Source: JBLHKS01 sp047620505 (GTDB taxonomy: Bacteria; Verrucomicrobiota; Verrucomicrobiia; Verrucomicrobiales; DEV007). From it: DNA of 36,529 nt. The notes below the pieces were generated by a model. The model was not told where the DNA came from, searched no databases, and saw nothing but the letters and a program-made list of their open reading frames with translations. A program made the position numbers and the translations under genes. Below, one piece after another: positions 8,343-17,700 of the stretch (position 1 is its first letter; each line of letters starts with the position of its first letter). The stretch is from contig JBLHKS010000055.1 in the NCBI GenBank assembly GCA_047620505.1, forward strand, positions 1-36,529, given 5' to 3'.

Positions 8343-9101
8343 TTGGAACTCGAAGTAACCGATGCGAACGGCGAGGTGGAAATTGAAAAAATCGAGTTCA
8401 TCGCCAAGAGACCGGAATGGCTGGGCGCGGCGCTCTTCATCGCAGCGATTTTGCTGATTCTGATCTCGCGGATTTTCTTCCTGAAAAACAAGCCCGCCGG
8501 TTGGCGAATGGAGGTGGATGACATGCCCAAAGAATCTTCTGAGTCAGAAAATAGCAGAAAACCATCGAAAGCTTCCCGTCAAAGGCGGGCAAAACTCAAA
8601 GTCGGTGATTTCTGGAATTCGAAGCGAAAACACGCCGAAGTGTTTGTGGATAGAATTCGTCCGCTGAAAAAGGACAAATGGATGAAGACGCAGCCGAACG
8701 GCGGCTATCTCAAAGTCACTGGCGTCCGCGGCGATTCGAAGGGGACGGTCAGCAAAGGCAACCTCGGCGCAGAGGCGGTATTTCAGAAAATCGGCGGTGG
8801 TAGCGGTGATCTGAAGACTTTTGTTCTCTCCCTGCCAAATCTCCAGGAAGAGGCCGAAGAGACACAGATCGATAACGACGATCATTTTCAGGATGGCCCC
8901 GACAACGGCCTGGTCATGGGCGGTGGGGCACACGAGGTGGATGACGAACCGCTCATGCAGGATGATGTGCCCATCACGAACGATTATTTGATCACGCTGA
9001 ACACCTCCACCGGCTCAACCGCCCGGTTCTGGGCGGTTGGGGTCCTGCTCTGCGCGTTTCTCGCGACTTCATTTTACGGGGCCTGGCTCAAACTGATTTA
9101 A
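8343..9101 (+). CDS. Membrane-anchor and cytoplasmic part of the vWA protein (second half after a frameshift)
   Basis: A TTG at 8343 opens a 252-residue frame, but the frame also reads coherently upstream as VGQTSIEVNRRGENTLELEV, which completes an Ig-like module left unfinished by the preceding ORF. Then come TM1 (WLGAALFIAAILLILISRIF), a basic linker, a putative cytoplasmic region with a VGDFWNSKRKHAEV motif and acidic stretches, and a C-terminal TM (FWAVGVLLCAFLATSFYGA). No known family is recognised for the middle part. As a separate gene it would lack a signal and a convincing start, so it is better read as the 3' half of the vWA gene. It lies 43 bp upstream of the tubulin-like gene. Confidence 0.65.
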   Translation: MELEVTDANGEVEIEKIEFIAKRPEWLGAALFIAAILLILISRIFFLKNKPAGWRMEVDDMPKESSESENSRKPSKASRQRRAKLKVGDFWNSKRKHAEVFVDRIRPLKKDKWMKTQPNGGYLKVTGVRGDSKGTVSKGNLGAEAVFQKIGGGSGDLKTFVLSLPNLQEEAEETQIDNDDHFQDGPDNGLVMGGGAHEVDDEPLMQDDVPITNDYLITLNTSTGSTARFWAVGVLLCAFLATSFYGAWLKLI

Positions 9102-9144
9102 AGTATTTCAAACAAGTTAACCAAACACAAAATACCGAAACACC

Positions 9145-12100
9145 ATGAGCAATCCAAACGTCATTCTCTGTTGCGGCGGCAGTGGCCTCGAAGCCGGTGT
9201 CCGGCTTAATCGCAAGCTGGTTCACGACCCTTACTGGGCACCTCGACTAGATCAGGATCTCTACTTCGTCGGCATCGACACCAACACCGACGATTTGAAG
9301 AAATTTCGGTCCGATCTACAGGAAGACAGCCGCTCAGTTAATCAGCCGTTCATCCAGACGATTCAGACTTCAGCCAGTCTTCAGAAGCTCGGCCCGGTGG
9401 TGCACCGGGATCTCGTCGAGCCGTATGAGAATGGTCGGAATCCGGCGGGGCTTGAGCGGCTTAAGAAACACTGGTGGTTCAAGAACGACAAGCCGGCTAC
9501 CGCGCCCCGAGTTTACCCACTGTTTAAGGGTGCCGGGCAGCAACCAGCGGTTTCGTTTTACCTGACTTGGAAGCATCTCGCGACAATCGGTCGTCAGTTC
9601 GATGAGCTCGTTCACGAGATCATTAACCGCCGTTCTCACATGGGAGTCGAGCATCCTCCCCTGCATCATCTGAACGTCCTTCTGGTGTCCGGTCTCGCGG
9701 GCGGAACGGGCAGGGGCGGCTGGCAGCTGGTGGCGGCGAAAGCCATGGACAGCCTGAACCGGGCGATCGGAGACACCGGGCAGGCAATCAGCCCGGTCTG
9801 CTTTTTTCTCGATGCGAGCTGTTATCCGGATCGCTTCGAAAATATCAGTGTCGAAAACAAGCTCCGCGCGAATTCGCTGACCGGGTTTTCCGAGCTTTCA
9901 GCCTGGTTAGGAAAGGAAGAGGAGCACGAGCTTCCCTATCGCCTGCCTTCGATCGAACATCCGGAATCCGAAGAAGCCGACTTGATCCAGCTGAACGAAA
10001 TCACAGGCGGCTCGCCGCTTTACAGCGCGATGCTTACGTTTGGTCGCAACGACATGGCCGTGATCGGAAAGTCGGAAGACGGTTTCGACATGGTCGCCTC
10101 CTCGCTCTACGCCCTGATCACTCACAGCGTGATTCAAAGCGTGCAGATCAATAAAGGAGGTTACCCTTTCTGGGGGATCGGGTCCGCCGTTTATGAAGTG
10201 CCGATCGAAGATCTGAAATCCTTTTTCGAGCAGGATGCCCGACGCGTGGTCTGCGAAGAGCTCATCAGTTATCGGCCGGGTGACGTCGCCAAAGAGGCTG
10301 GATCATTCTACAAAACTGCCGGATTGAACATCAATGCGCTCGACATGCGGATGCACGAAAGCAAGCACCCATCCGAGTTGCAGCTGCTGGGCCGTTTTGC
10401 CCGGCGGCATCAGGATTTAATGGAGGCGGCTTTCGACAATCTGGATAGCGCGCTCGAATCCCAGGACACTGACGAGTCGCTTGAAATGGCCCGCGCTTTT
10501 GACGCCGAGCTGATTGACCAGAATCTTGTCCGACAGGCCCTGAATGGCGCGATCCTCGACGGGTTGGGAGACAAAACACGGAACAGACAAGAGAAAGGGC
10601 CGAAGGATCTTGCGGAAGCGCTTCTCGAGTCGGCGATCACAGGCGCGAGTTCCATTCTTCACCGCCACAAGTCTCTGCAGGCGGCTTACAAGTTTCTTGA
10701 TGAGGTGACCGAGAAATTCCGGAAGCAGATTCAGGAACTTCAGCACGGCGGGCTCGGTTCGAAAGATCAGGGCGTCAACGATCCGGCAGTTACGATCGAG
10801 AAGGAAGGAAACCGGTTGTTGCGCCGCAAGCCGTTTAACGAAGGAGTCCGGAAAGATATTCTGTTTGAAGCCCGAGTCCATCTCATGCACTCCAGCGTGA
10901 AGCAGCTCCTCGCCTGCCTCAATGAAGTTTACGCGGCGATGATGGGCAAAATTCGCCCGCTCAAGAACCAATTGGCCGATGCTGCGCAGCACCTTCGTTT
11001 GCGGGCTCAGAAATTCGGAGAAGCAGCTGCGAAACTGGAAAAAGAGAAGGCGCTCTTCACCACCGCGGAGACAGCGGACCGCTCAATCGTCATTAGTAAA
11101 AAGCGGTTTCAGACGCGAAAGATCCGGCCGATCAAACCTGAAAGTCAGGACTACGGGGAAACCGTTTCCCGGGATAGTCTGCTTGAACTCCTCGCTGAGC
11201 AGATTCAGATTTCCGCAAGCAAACCCGATGCGACTCGGCCCACGGAGCGTCAACGCGCCGAACACGCGATCACTGAGATCGTTAACTCAGAAGTCGGCGT
11301 CAGCCCATCGTTGCTGGAGCAATTTCAGATCGAGCGGGTGATCAACAAGCTGCGCAATTTCTGGATCGATCATCTCCACGGGGTCCGAAACGACGCTCCG
11401 CGCTTCAATGATTTAAGCCGCCGTTTTTACAAGTACTTCGGCGTCAAAGTCGGGCGGAGCGACAATGGAAACGTGGTCCTTGAAGATGGCCGCAGCGATC
11501 TCGGATTTCTGACCCGGATGGGCGCGGCGCTGGTGACGGTCTGCCGACCTTATTGGAGTGCGAAACGTTCCGAAGATGAAGGCGCGCAGAATGTTTACCT
11601 CTTCATGCCCACGGTGATTTCCGACTCTGAGCTGGATGGAGTTCACCAGGATATCAGGGGGCTTGTCGGGCAGGACCTGAACGTCCAGCCCAAGGTCTAC
11701 GGCCGCTACACTCCGGTTCAGGACCCCAATGTGGTGGCGAAGGTCGACGGAAATCCTTACATGATGTTGGCTTATTCCGACGAAGCAGTGCTGAAGCTCG
11801 AAGATATTCGTTCGCTCGACTATTGGAAAGGCAAGCCGGCGCTTCAGCAGCTGCTGGAAGCCGCCGAGAGCACAATTGGCGAATCGATGTTCAGCCGGGT
11901 TGGGGCGGATCTCGGAATTGGTTACGCCGATCCGCGCTACGTGATCGACCCCAGCTTCGCGAGCCGCCGCTGGAGACCTTGGTATCGAGCCGGGGCAAAT
12001 GGTTCGAGCGCCCCAGCCGACTCGAGCGGTTCTTCGAACGGAACTGGTGACCCGGATGGCAATGGTGATCCAGCCGGGACAGCGAGCCCGGCGCACGATT

Positions 12101-12225
12101 GGAAATCCGTGACCCCGAATGAGCAGGAGCAGGGCGTTCAACACCTCGGCTCTGAGCAATCCCCTCTTCTTCAACCTGAATCGCCGCCTGTTCTGGAGCC
12201 GCCGCGGCCGGATGGTCTCGGTTGA
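9145..12225 (+). CDS. FtsZ/tubulin-like GTPase domain protein
   Basis: The 1026-residue protein carries the tubulin/FtsZ nucleotide-binding loops. Residues about 8-17 (CCGGSGLEAG) match loop T1, about 50-58 (GIDTNTDDL) match T3, and VSGLAGGTGRGG (about 183-194) is the signature GGTGxG of loop T4. A stretch VPIEDLKSFFEQ sits where the catalytic T7 loop would fall, but its acidic residues differ from the FtsZ NxDFAD form, so hydrolysis is uncertain. A helical middle with EKEKALF-type charged stretches follows, then a Ser/Gly/Asp-rich C-terminal tail (about 950-1026). It is far longer than FtsZ (about 400 aa) and fits the large bacterial tubulin-like families linked to membrane genes. It probably polymerises or switches on the cytoplasmic face of the membrane complex encoded around it. 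No Shine-Dalgarno precedes the ATG. Confidence 0.85.
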   Translation: MSNPNVILCCGGSGLEAGVRLNRKLVHDPYWAPRLDQDLYFVGIDTNTDDLKKFRSDLQEDSRSVNQPFIQTIQTSASLQKLGPVVHRDLVEPYENGRNPAGLERLKKHWWFKNDKPATAPRVYPLFKGAGQQPAVSFYLTWKHLATIGRQFDELVHEIINRRSHMGVEHPPLHHLNVLLVSGLAGGTGRGGWQLVAAKAMDSLNRAIGDTGQAISPVCFFLDASCYPDRFENISVENKLRANSLTGFSELSAWLGKEEEHELPYRLPSIEHPESEEADLIQLNEITGGSPLYSAMLTFGRNDMAVIGKSEDGFDMVASSLYALITHSVIQSVQINKGGYPFWGIGSAVYEVPIEDLKSFFEQDARRVVCEELISYRPGDVAKEAGSFYKTAGLNINALDMRMHESKHPSELQLLGRFARRHQDLMEAAFDNLDSALESQDTDESLEMARAFDAELIDQNLVRQALNGAILDGLGDKTRNRQEKGPKDLAEALLESAITGASSILHRHKSLQAAYKFLDEVTEKFRKQIQELQHGGLGSKDQGVNDPAVTIEKEGNRLLRRKPFNEGVRKDILFEARVHLMHSSVKQLLACLNEVYAAMMGKIRPLKNQLADAAQHLRLRAQKFGEAAAKLEKEKALFTTAETADRSIVISKKRFQTRKIRPIKPESQDYGETVSRDSLLELLAEQIQISASKPDATRPTERQRAEHAITEIVNSEVGVSPSLLEQFQIERVINKLRNFWIDHLHGVRNDAPRFNDLSRRFYKYFGVKVGRSDNGNVVLEDGRSDLGFLTRMGAALVTVCRPYWSAKRSEDEGAQNVYLFMPTVISDSELDGVHQDIRGLVGQDLNVQPKVYGRYTPVQDPNVVAKVDGNPYMMLAYSDEAVLKLEDIRSLDYWKGKPALQQLLEAAESTIGESMFSRVGADLGIGYADPRYVIDPSFASRRWRPWYRAGANGSSAPADSSGSSNGTGDPDGNGDPAGTASPAHDWKSVTPNEQEQGVQHLGSEQSPLLQPESPPVLEPPRPDGLG

Positions 12226-12249
12226 GCAAGCCGAATTCGCGCGCTGAAG

Positions 12250-14769
12250 ATGCAGGAGGAAGTCCAGGATCCACGGGTTACGGTGATCGCCAATCGCGAG
12301 ACCTTGGAAGAATTGCATCGATTCAACCAGGGACTCTGCCCGTTTATATTCGAGGACCAGCACGTCAGCAAATCGGTCGAAACCGATTCCGGGTTGGACC
12401 CGGTCCGCATGCTGGATCTCGCCAAAATCTGGACCTTGTCCAGATTTCAGGTCGAGGACAATGGAGACGTTGACGAGGAACCGGATCTCGAAGCCTGGTC
12501 GCCGGCAGATCGCGAAAATAAAATCGCGGTGGCACCCGAGATCGCCCGGATGATCGATTCGATCATCTGCCAGCTGGTTGTGATTTCCAGGGACGAGAAA
12601 TTCGACGCCGCGATTCTGCGCGAAACCCGCCGGGTCAAGGGCGTTCGTCACATGCTGGAACGTCTCAACCCGCGCGGTGAGGTTGAACCCCGGGTGATCC
12701 TGATGGTGATCTGCGAGGAAGAAGTCGCGTCGAAACACCTTGGAAAACTCCAGCAGCTGCTGGCGGTTCGCGATGGAGATCCAAAGTACGAAGCGCGTTT
12801 TCTCATGCTCGACCAGTTGGAGATGTCGGGCACGAAGGTTCATTTCGCTTACCATTCCTGGCCGCTCTACGTCAGCCGCTTATTGATGTTTCTGACTCAT
12901 TCTCCGGACCTTGAGTGGCTTGATCCGGAGCGGGACAGGGCCCGAATTCACGCGTGGCGGTGTTACGATGTTCGTGCCGTTCCCTCGGAAGACCACCTCA
13001 GTTACATCCGCCAGAACGTGTTCCCGGTCGTCGTTGACGAAATTCGCCATCGGCCTGACACGAATACTGGACCGCAACGGCGAGGACAGGCTGGCGGCAG
13101 ACGGCCAGCCGCGAATTGGGAATGGGACCTGAGCACGGTGGAGCTGAACAAACCAACAGACGATCTCCGGCCACCGAAACCGCGAGATTGGAAGAGCTAT
13201 GTCCATGGTGTCGCCCATTCTGAACGCTACCACCCGGCAGGGATTCCCGAGGAGTGGGAGTCGCCGATTGAAGAGTGGCAGCTGAACCTGTGGAAAGCGC
13301 AGAAACATCGGGTTGGGATCCCGGACAACCGGCATGAGGTCAACGAAATCGAAGGGGGCGCGATGTACGAAGGCAGCCACACTCTCTGGCGCGAAATCGC
13401 TGGCGACATCGGCAAACTCCAGACTCCCATCGTCACCAGCGACCGCCGCCGCAACCGCCGCCGCCAGCAGATCGAAGACGACTGGGATTTGATGGAGAGA
13501 AACAAGATCTCCCACGACGAAAAGTTCCAAAGCTGCATTGGCGCTGCGCATGAGCTGGCTGAAGCGCGTGACGGCTTTCTCCCGCCTCTTTGGCGGTTTG
13601 CAGCCGCCGGTGCCGTGGCAGTGGTCGTCGGTTGGGGCTCGTTTCTCCTGCTCTATTTCGTGATGCAGACTTGGAGCGCATTTTCGCCTGGAACGTTTGC
13701 GTGGCTCGAACAGGCAAAAGCGGTCGGCAAGCTCATGTTAGCGATTTTGGGCACGGCCATGGGAATCGCGCTGCTCTCCTGGATCGTCGAAAATCGCAAA
13801 GGCCGAAAAGCGCACCGCCATTTTGTGAAATTGTATCTCAGGGGACTTCGTCAGGCTGCATGGAGCCGCAACAAGCACATCGCAGATTGTTTTCAGAATC
13901 ATCTCGTCTCCTGGACCGGATATCGCACCGATCAGATCGGTGCCCGCGCCAACGTCATTAAAGGGCGGATCTCGGAGGCAGTTGAGCGCAATCTCGGCGA
14001 TGAACCTGTGCCGCGCGCCGCCGATTCTCTTCCCCGGAATAATCTGAGCGAAATCGAAGAGGATCAGGATCGAGATACCGAGGAGCGGATCGCGGCGCGC
14101 CTTGTGGAAGTTGAGAAATTTCAGGAAGACACCACGATCGAGATCAATTTTTCCGGTCACCGCAAACTCTCCTGGCAAGGCGTGCTGCGGCGAATTGAAG
14201 ACCGGATGCAAAAGCGAATGCGAGAAAGCTTCGAACAGGAATGGTCCAACTTTGCCTTGCAAAAAGATCGGAACCGCGCCGGAGCACTCGCGCCCCGTGA
14301 TGTCGAAAATCTCGTCTTCGAATCGATGCGAACCTGGGATAGGATCATTCGGGGCTCCGTCGGCGGTTTTGTCACCACCGAATCGAGCCACAACGCCGTC
14401 ATTTCTGAAGTCTTGCAGGATCAGTTCAACGCCCGCCATATCGGCGTCGTCGGTGCCCGTGATTATCTCAGCTGCCAGGTAAATGAAGTCGACCGGTTTG
14501 GATTCGGCCTTCTCGCCCGCCGCTCGCTTTCGCGGCAGATTGAGGAATTGATCGTCTCCGAACGACCGGGGCAGCCGCGCACCGTGGCGACATTCCGTGA
14601 CGATGAGGAAAGCGGTTACCTCGCCACGCTCATCGAGGTGTGCAAAATCGACCTTGAAGCCGATGAGCGGTTCAAACGCGTCGTGGCCCGGCCCGCGCGG
14701 CTTCTTGAGCCGGACGAAAACGATGATGGCACCGCCGAGGGAGGGGCGGATGACAACGTGCAAAAATGA
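12250..14769 (+). CDS. Two-TM membrane protein of the tubulin-like operon, unknown function
   Basis: This 839-residue protein matches no family I recognise. Residues 1 to about 440 are soluble, with a Rossmann-like pattern (RVILMVICEEEVAS). Two hydrophobic segments follow at about 450-475 (FAAAGAVAVVVGWGSFLLLYF) and 490-515 (LMLAILGTAMGIALLSWIV), then a basic, helical C-terminal region. The topology suggests both large domains are cytoplasmic, flanking a hairpin. It starts 25 bp after the tubulin-like stop, and its TGA overlaps the next ATG (ATGA 14766-14769), so it is part of the same machine. A plausible role is membrane receptor for the tubulin-like protein, which is inference from gene order only. 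It carries one exact AGCAGCTGCT (12752). Confidence 0.8.
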   Translation: MQEEVQDPRVTVIANRETLEELHRFNQGLCPFIFEDQHVSKSVETDSGLDPVRMLDLAKIWTLSRFQVEDNGDVDEEPDLEAWSPADRENKIAVAPEIARMIDSIICQLVVISRDEKFDAAILRETRRVKGVRHMLERLNPRGEVEPRVILMVICEEEVASKHLGKLQQLLAVRDGDPKYEARFLMLDQLEMSGTKVHFAYHSWPLYVSRLLMFLTHSPDLEWLDPERDRARIHAWRCYDVRAVPSEDHLSYIRQNVFPVVVDEIRHRPDTNTGPQRRGQAGGRRPAANWEWDLSTVELNKPTDDLRPPKPRDWKSYVHGVAHSERYHPAGIPEEWESPIEEWQLNLWKAQKHRVGIPDNRHEVNEIEGGAMYEGSHTLWREIAGDIGKLQTPIVTSDRRRNRRRQQIEDDWDLMERNKISHDEKFQSCIGAAHELAEARDGFLPPLWRFAAAGAVAVVVGWGSFLLLYFVMQTWSAFSPGTFAWLEQAKAVGKLMLAILGTAMGIALLSWIVENRKGRKAHRHFVKLYLRGLRQAAWSRNKHIADCFQNHLVSWTGYRTDQIGARANVIKGRISEAVERNLGDEPVPRAADSLPRNNLSEIEEDQDRDTEERIAARLVEVEKFQEDTTIEINFSGHRKLSWQGVLRRIEDRMQKRMRESFEQEWSNFALQKDRNRAGALAPRDVENLVFESMRTWDRIIRGSVGGFVTTESSHNAVISEVLQDQFNARHIGVVGARDYLSCQVNEVDRFGFGLLARRSLSRQIEELIVSERPGQPRTVATFRDDEESGYLATLIEVCKIDLEADERFKRVVARPARLLEPDENDDGTAEGGADDNVQK

Positions 14770-17700
14770 GCGAATTATCCGCTGCCAAAGAGGTAGAGAG
14801 TCAGAAGAAGCCGAAGAAAAAACCAGTCAATCTGGGTTTTCGTAAGCGTTCGCTCACTTGGCTGTCCAGTCATCCAGAGCATGTTAAACAACGGTGGCGC
14901 CAGTCCCGCTGGTTTGCAGGGATGCTGTTCCTGGTGCTCGCCGTTTTTATGGTGATGCGTTTGGTCAGGGAAGGCGGCCTGTCCGATTTCATCGCCAATT
15001 TCCTGACAACCTGGCCCCTGCGTTTCGGGATCGTCGCTGCGGTCGGCGTCACGATCGTCATGACTTACAGCCTTCTGCTGCGGATGACCATGCTTCGCCG
15101 CTACGTCTACGTTTCTAAACAATTTGACTCCGATGGAGCGATCCTGAATCGAAAAGTCAGTCTGCTGTTCATCTTTCTCATCGCCGCCGCCGGGATGTGC
15201 CTGCCGATCGGAATGTTCTTTATGTCCAAAGGCCTCTGGTTCCGCGTTTTATCCGCGGTGGTCGCCTTTCTTCCTCTCGGTGCCCTGATCGGCGTCCTGC
15301 TTTATTGCGAATGGAAGTATCTTGCCGGCATCGTCCGCTATCGCGAGAACGCATTCAGTTGGATCCTGAAGTGGCTCGGCCGACTGCTGCTGATCATGGC
15401 GATCTTCAGCCTGGCTTTCGAGTTTTTGAAGTGGATGCAGGGCAAGGGATGGTTCGAACTTGAGTGGCTGAGTTGGGGCAAAGAAGTCGTCACCCAGCTC
15501 GAAAGCTGGACCAAAGGCTGGTACCCGAGTCGGGCGGCGGAAGGACTGGCTTACGGAATGACTGCGATCTCGATCCTCATCCTTGCCCGGAAAATCTGTC
15601 AGACGCCGGAGTACATCGATCCCGACGCCGTAGAAGAGCCGAAGAAAAAGAAAAAATCGTGGTTGAGACGAATGTTCGGTTGGTTCCCTCTCCTCTGGCC
15701 TTTCGGGAAGAAGCCTGGCTCCGGGGAAGAGGACGCCGAGCTTGATGCGGCTAAGGACGCGGAGCCCGAGCCGAACTGGGTTTCGGAAATCCTACAGGAA
15801 ATGGGTCTGGAGCACGGCGATGTCGAGATTCGCAGCACAAAGCGTGGCGACCGAGCCCGATGGGTCAGCACCGAACTCGACAGCACGCAAGAGTTGCGGA
15901 ACTGCTGGCTCTTCGGCATCCGAATCCGCCCGACCATCGACCAGGCGCTCGCTGTAAACGAATTCATCGATCTCGGTCTCCCGGCGCGGGCACTCAACGC
16001 GATTGAGAACCCGGTTAACCCGCCCGCGATGGACTTGATCATCGATGGAGAGGTTGGTTCCGGGCGCACCACTGCGATCATGGCGATGGCGGCCCACGCC
16101 CTCGTCGCCCGAGGACAGCGGGTCGTCGTGATCACGCCGTCTGATTCCCGCGCGGTTTCCTGGGAACGGCGATTCCGTCGCCTGCTGGAGGAACTTGGAT
16201 TCCTCCGGTTCACATCCGTTTACGGTCTCAGTGCCCACAAGGGCGAGCGCGTTCAGGAGCTCGACAACTGGCTGGATGGTGTCGAGCCGTTTCCGAACAT
16301 CTTCATCGGAACAGCGGAACAGTTTCAGCTCTGGTTTCAGGGGCAAACCAACCGTCGTAAGCAGCAAAGTCGGCAGCTGCTGCCTTTGCTTGAGGTGATT
16401 CTGGTCGAAGACTTCTTTGAGCACGGCCCGCTTGTCCAGCAGCATCTGCCATTCATGCTCGACGCCCATCGCCTCGTTCTTCAAGCATTTTCGAGCCGAC
16501 TACAGACCGTGGTTTCTCTGCCCTCGCTCGGTGAGTTTGCCGCAAAGCGTGTCATTGGCAGGCTCTTTCCGCAGGTGATCGATCCTACCGAGCACAGGGC
16601 CAATATTCGAATGAGGCACAACATCCGCGGTTGGCGAATTGTCGTCCCTTCCGATGATCCTCGCGAGACTCTCATAAAAATGGCAGTGCGCTCGCTCGAA
16701 CGAGAGCGGATTGTACTCGTCTTTCAAAAAGATGGCGATCCTCGCCGCCTCAGCGCCCTGCGGACCGAGATCAACAGCAACGTTCCTTCCGCTCGGCGTG
16801 ATTCGCTTCAGATCTTCGGAGATTTTGATGAGCTTTCGAGTGAGGACGTCAATCCCGCTGGCGTGATCCTGACCATTTCCCACATGGACGACACGATCGG
16901 GTATGCGCTCCAGGCCTGGGGAAATCATGAGGAGTGCGTCGTTTTCCAGATCATGCCGAAGGACAGCATCCTCGTCGGCTCGGCGACGGGCGGCATTTGC
17001 CCGGTCCTCGCTTCGAGGGACGCCCGCGGGTTCCTTGTCGACCACCTTTCGGGAGCCCTCGCCTGCATTCCGGAGCGCTGGCCGATTCCGCTGAGAGCCT
17101 GGCAGCTCATCGGCCTGTTGCCCGGCATGGTCGCGGTTTCCGATGAGCGAATCCGGCGGATTCTCGCCACTTTCAGCGTTGATCAGCGCGACCCGGGCGA
17201 AGAGTCCCGAGATGCTGCGGATTTCATTTATCTGGACGAACTGCGCGCTTTGCCGGGCGAAGAACTCGGGCCGAAGTCCATCACCCGCTACCCGAGTCGC
17301 GCTGGGCGGATCGCATCCGCGCCGGGCAGACCTGATGGGATTCAACTCGAGCTTTTCCACGACACTGATCGAGTGGATCTCGGAACCTGCGAAGTCCGTT
17401 GGACACGACATGAAGAAGGTCGAGCCGAACTTGATCGCTCCGATCTCAGGCACCTCGTCGATTTTCGCTACCGGCGAGGCGAAGGATTCCTCGTTCCGAC
17501 CGACTTTCGGTATGACGAAGAAGAAGGTTATGAATTCGTCACCACGTTCGCTACCGGGGCCGGGTTTGACTCGATTTATCCCAAATGGAATTTCGCTTGG
17601 AGCGGATTGCCGCGAGCAAACCACATTCAGATTCGCGGCGGGGGCAGTCACCCCATCCGTTATTTCACCGTCGATCTCGACGACTTCGGCCTGCTGGACT

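Noticed and set aside
11413..12855. 480-aa antisense ORF across the tubulin-like and 839-aa genes
   Set aside because: It spans two genuine plus-strand genes and shows no domain; an artefact of GC-rich codon bias.
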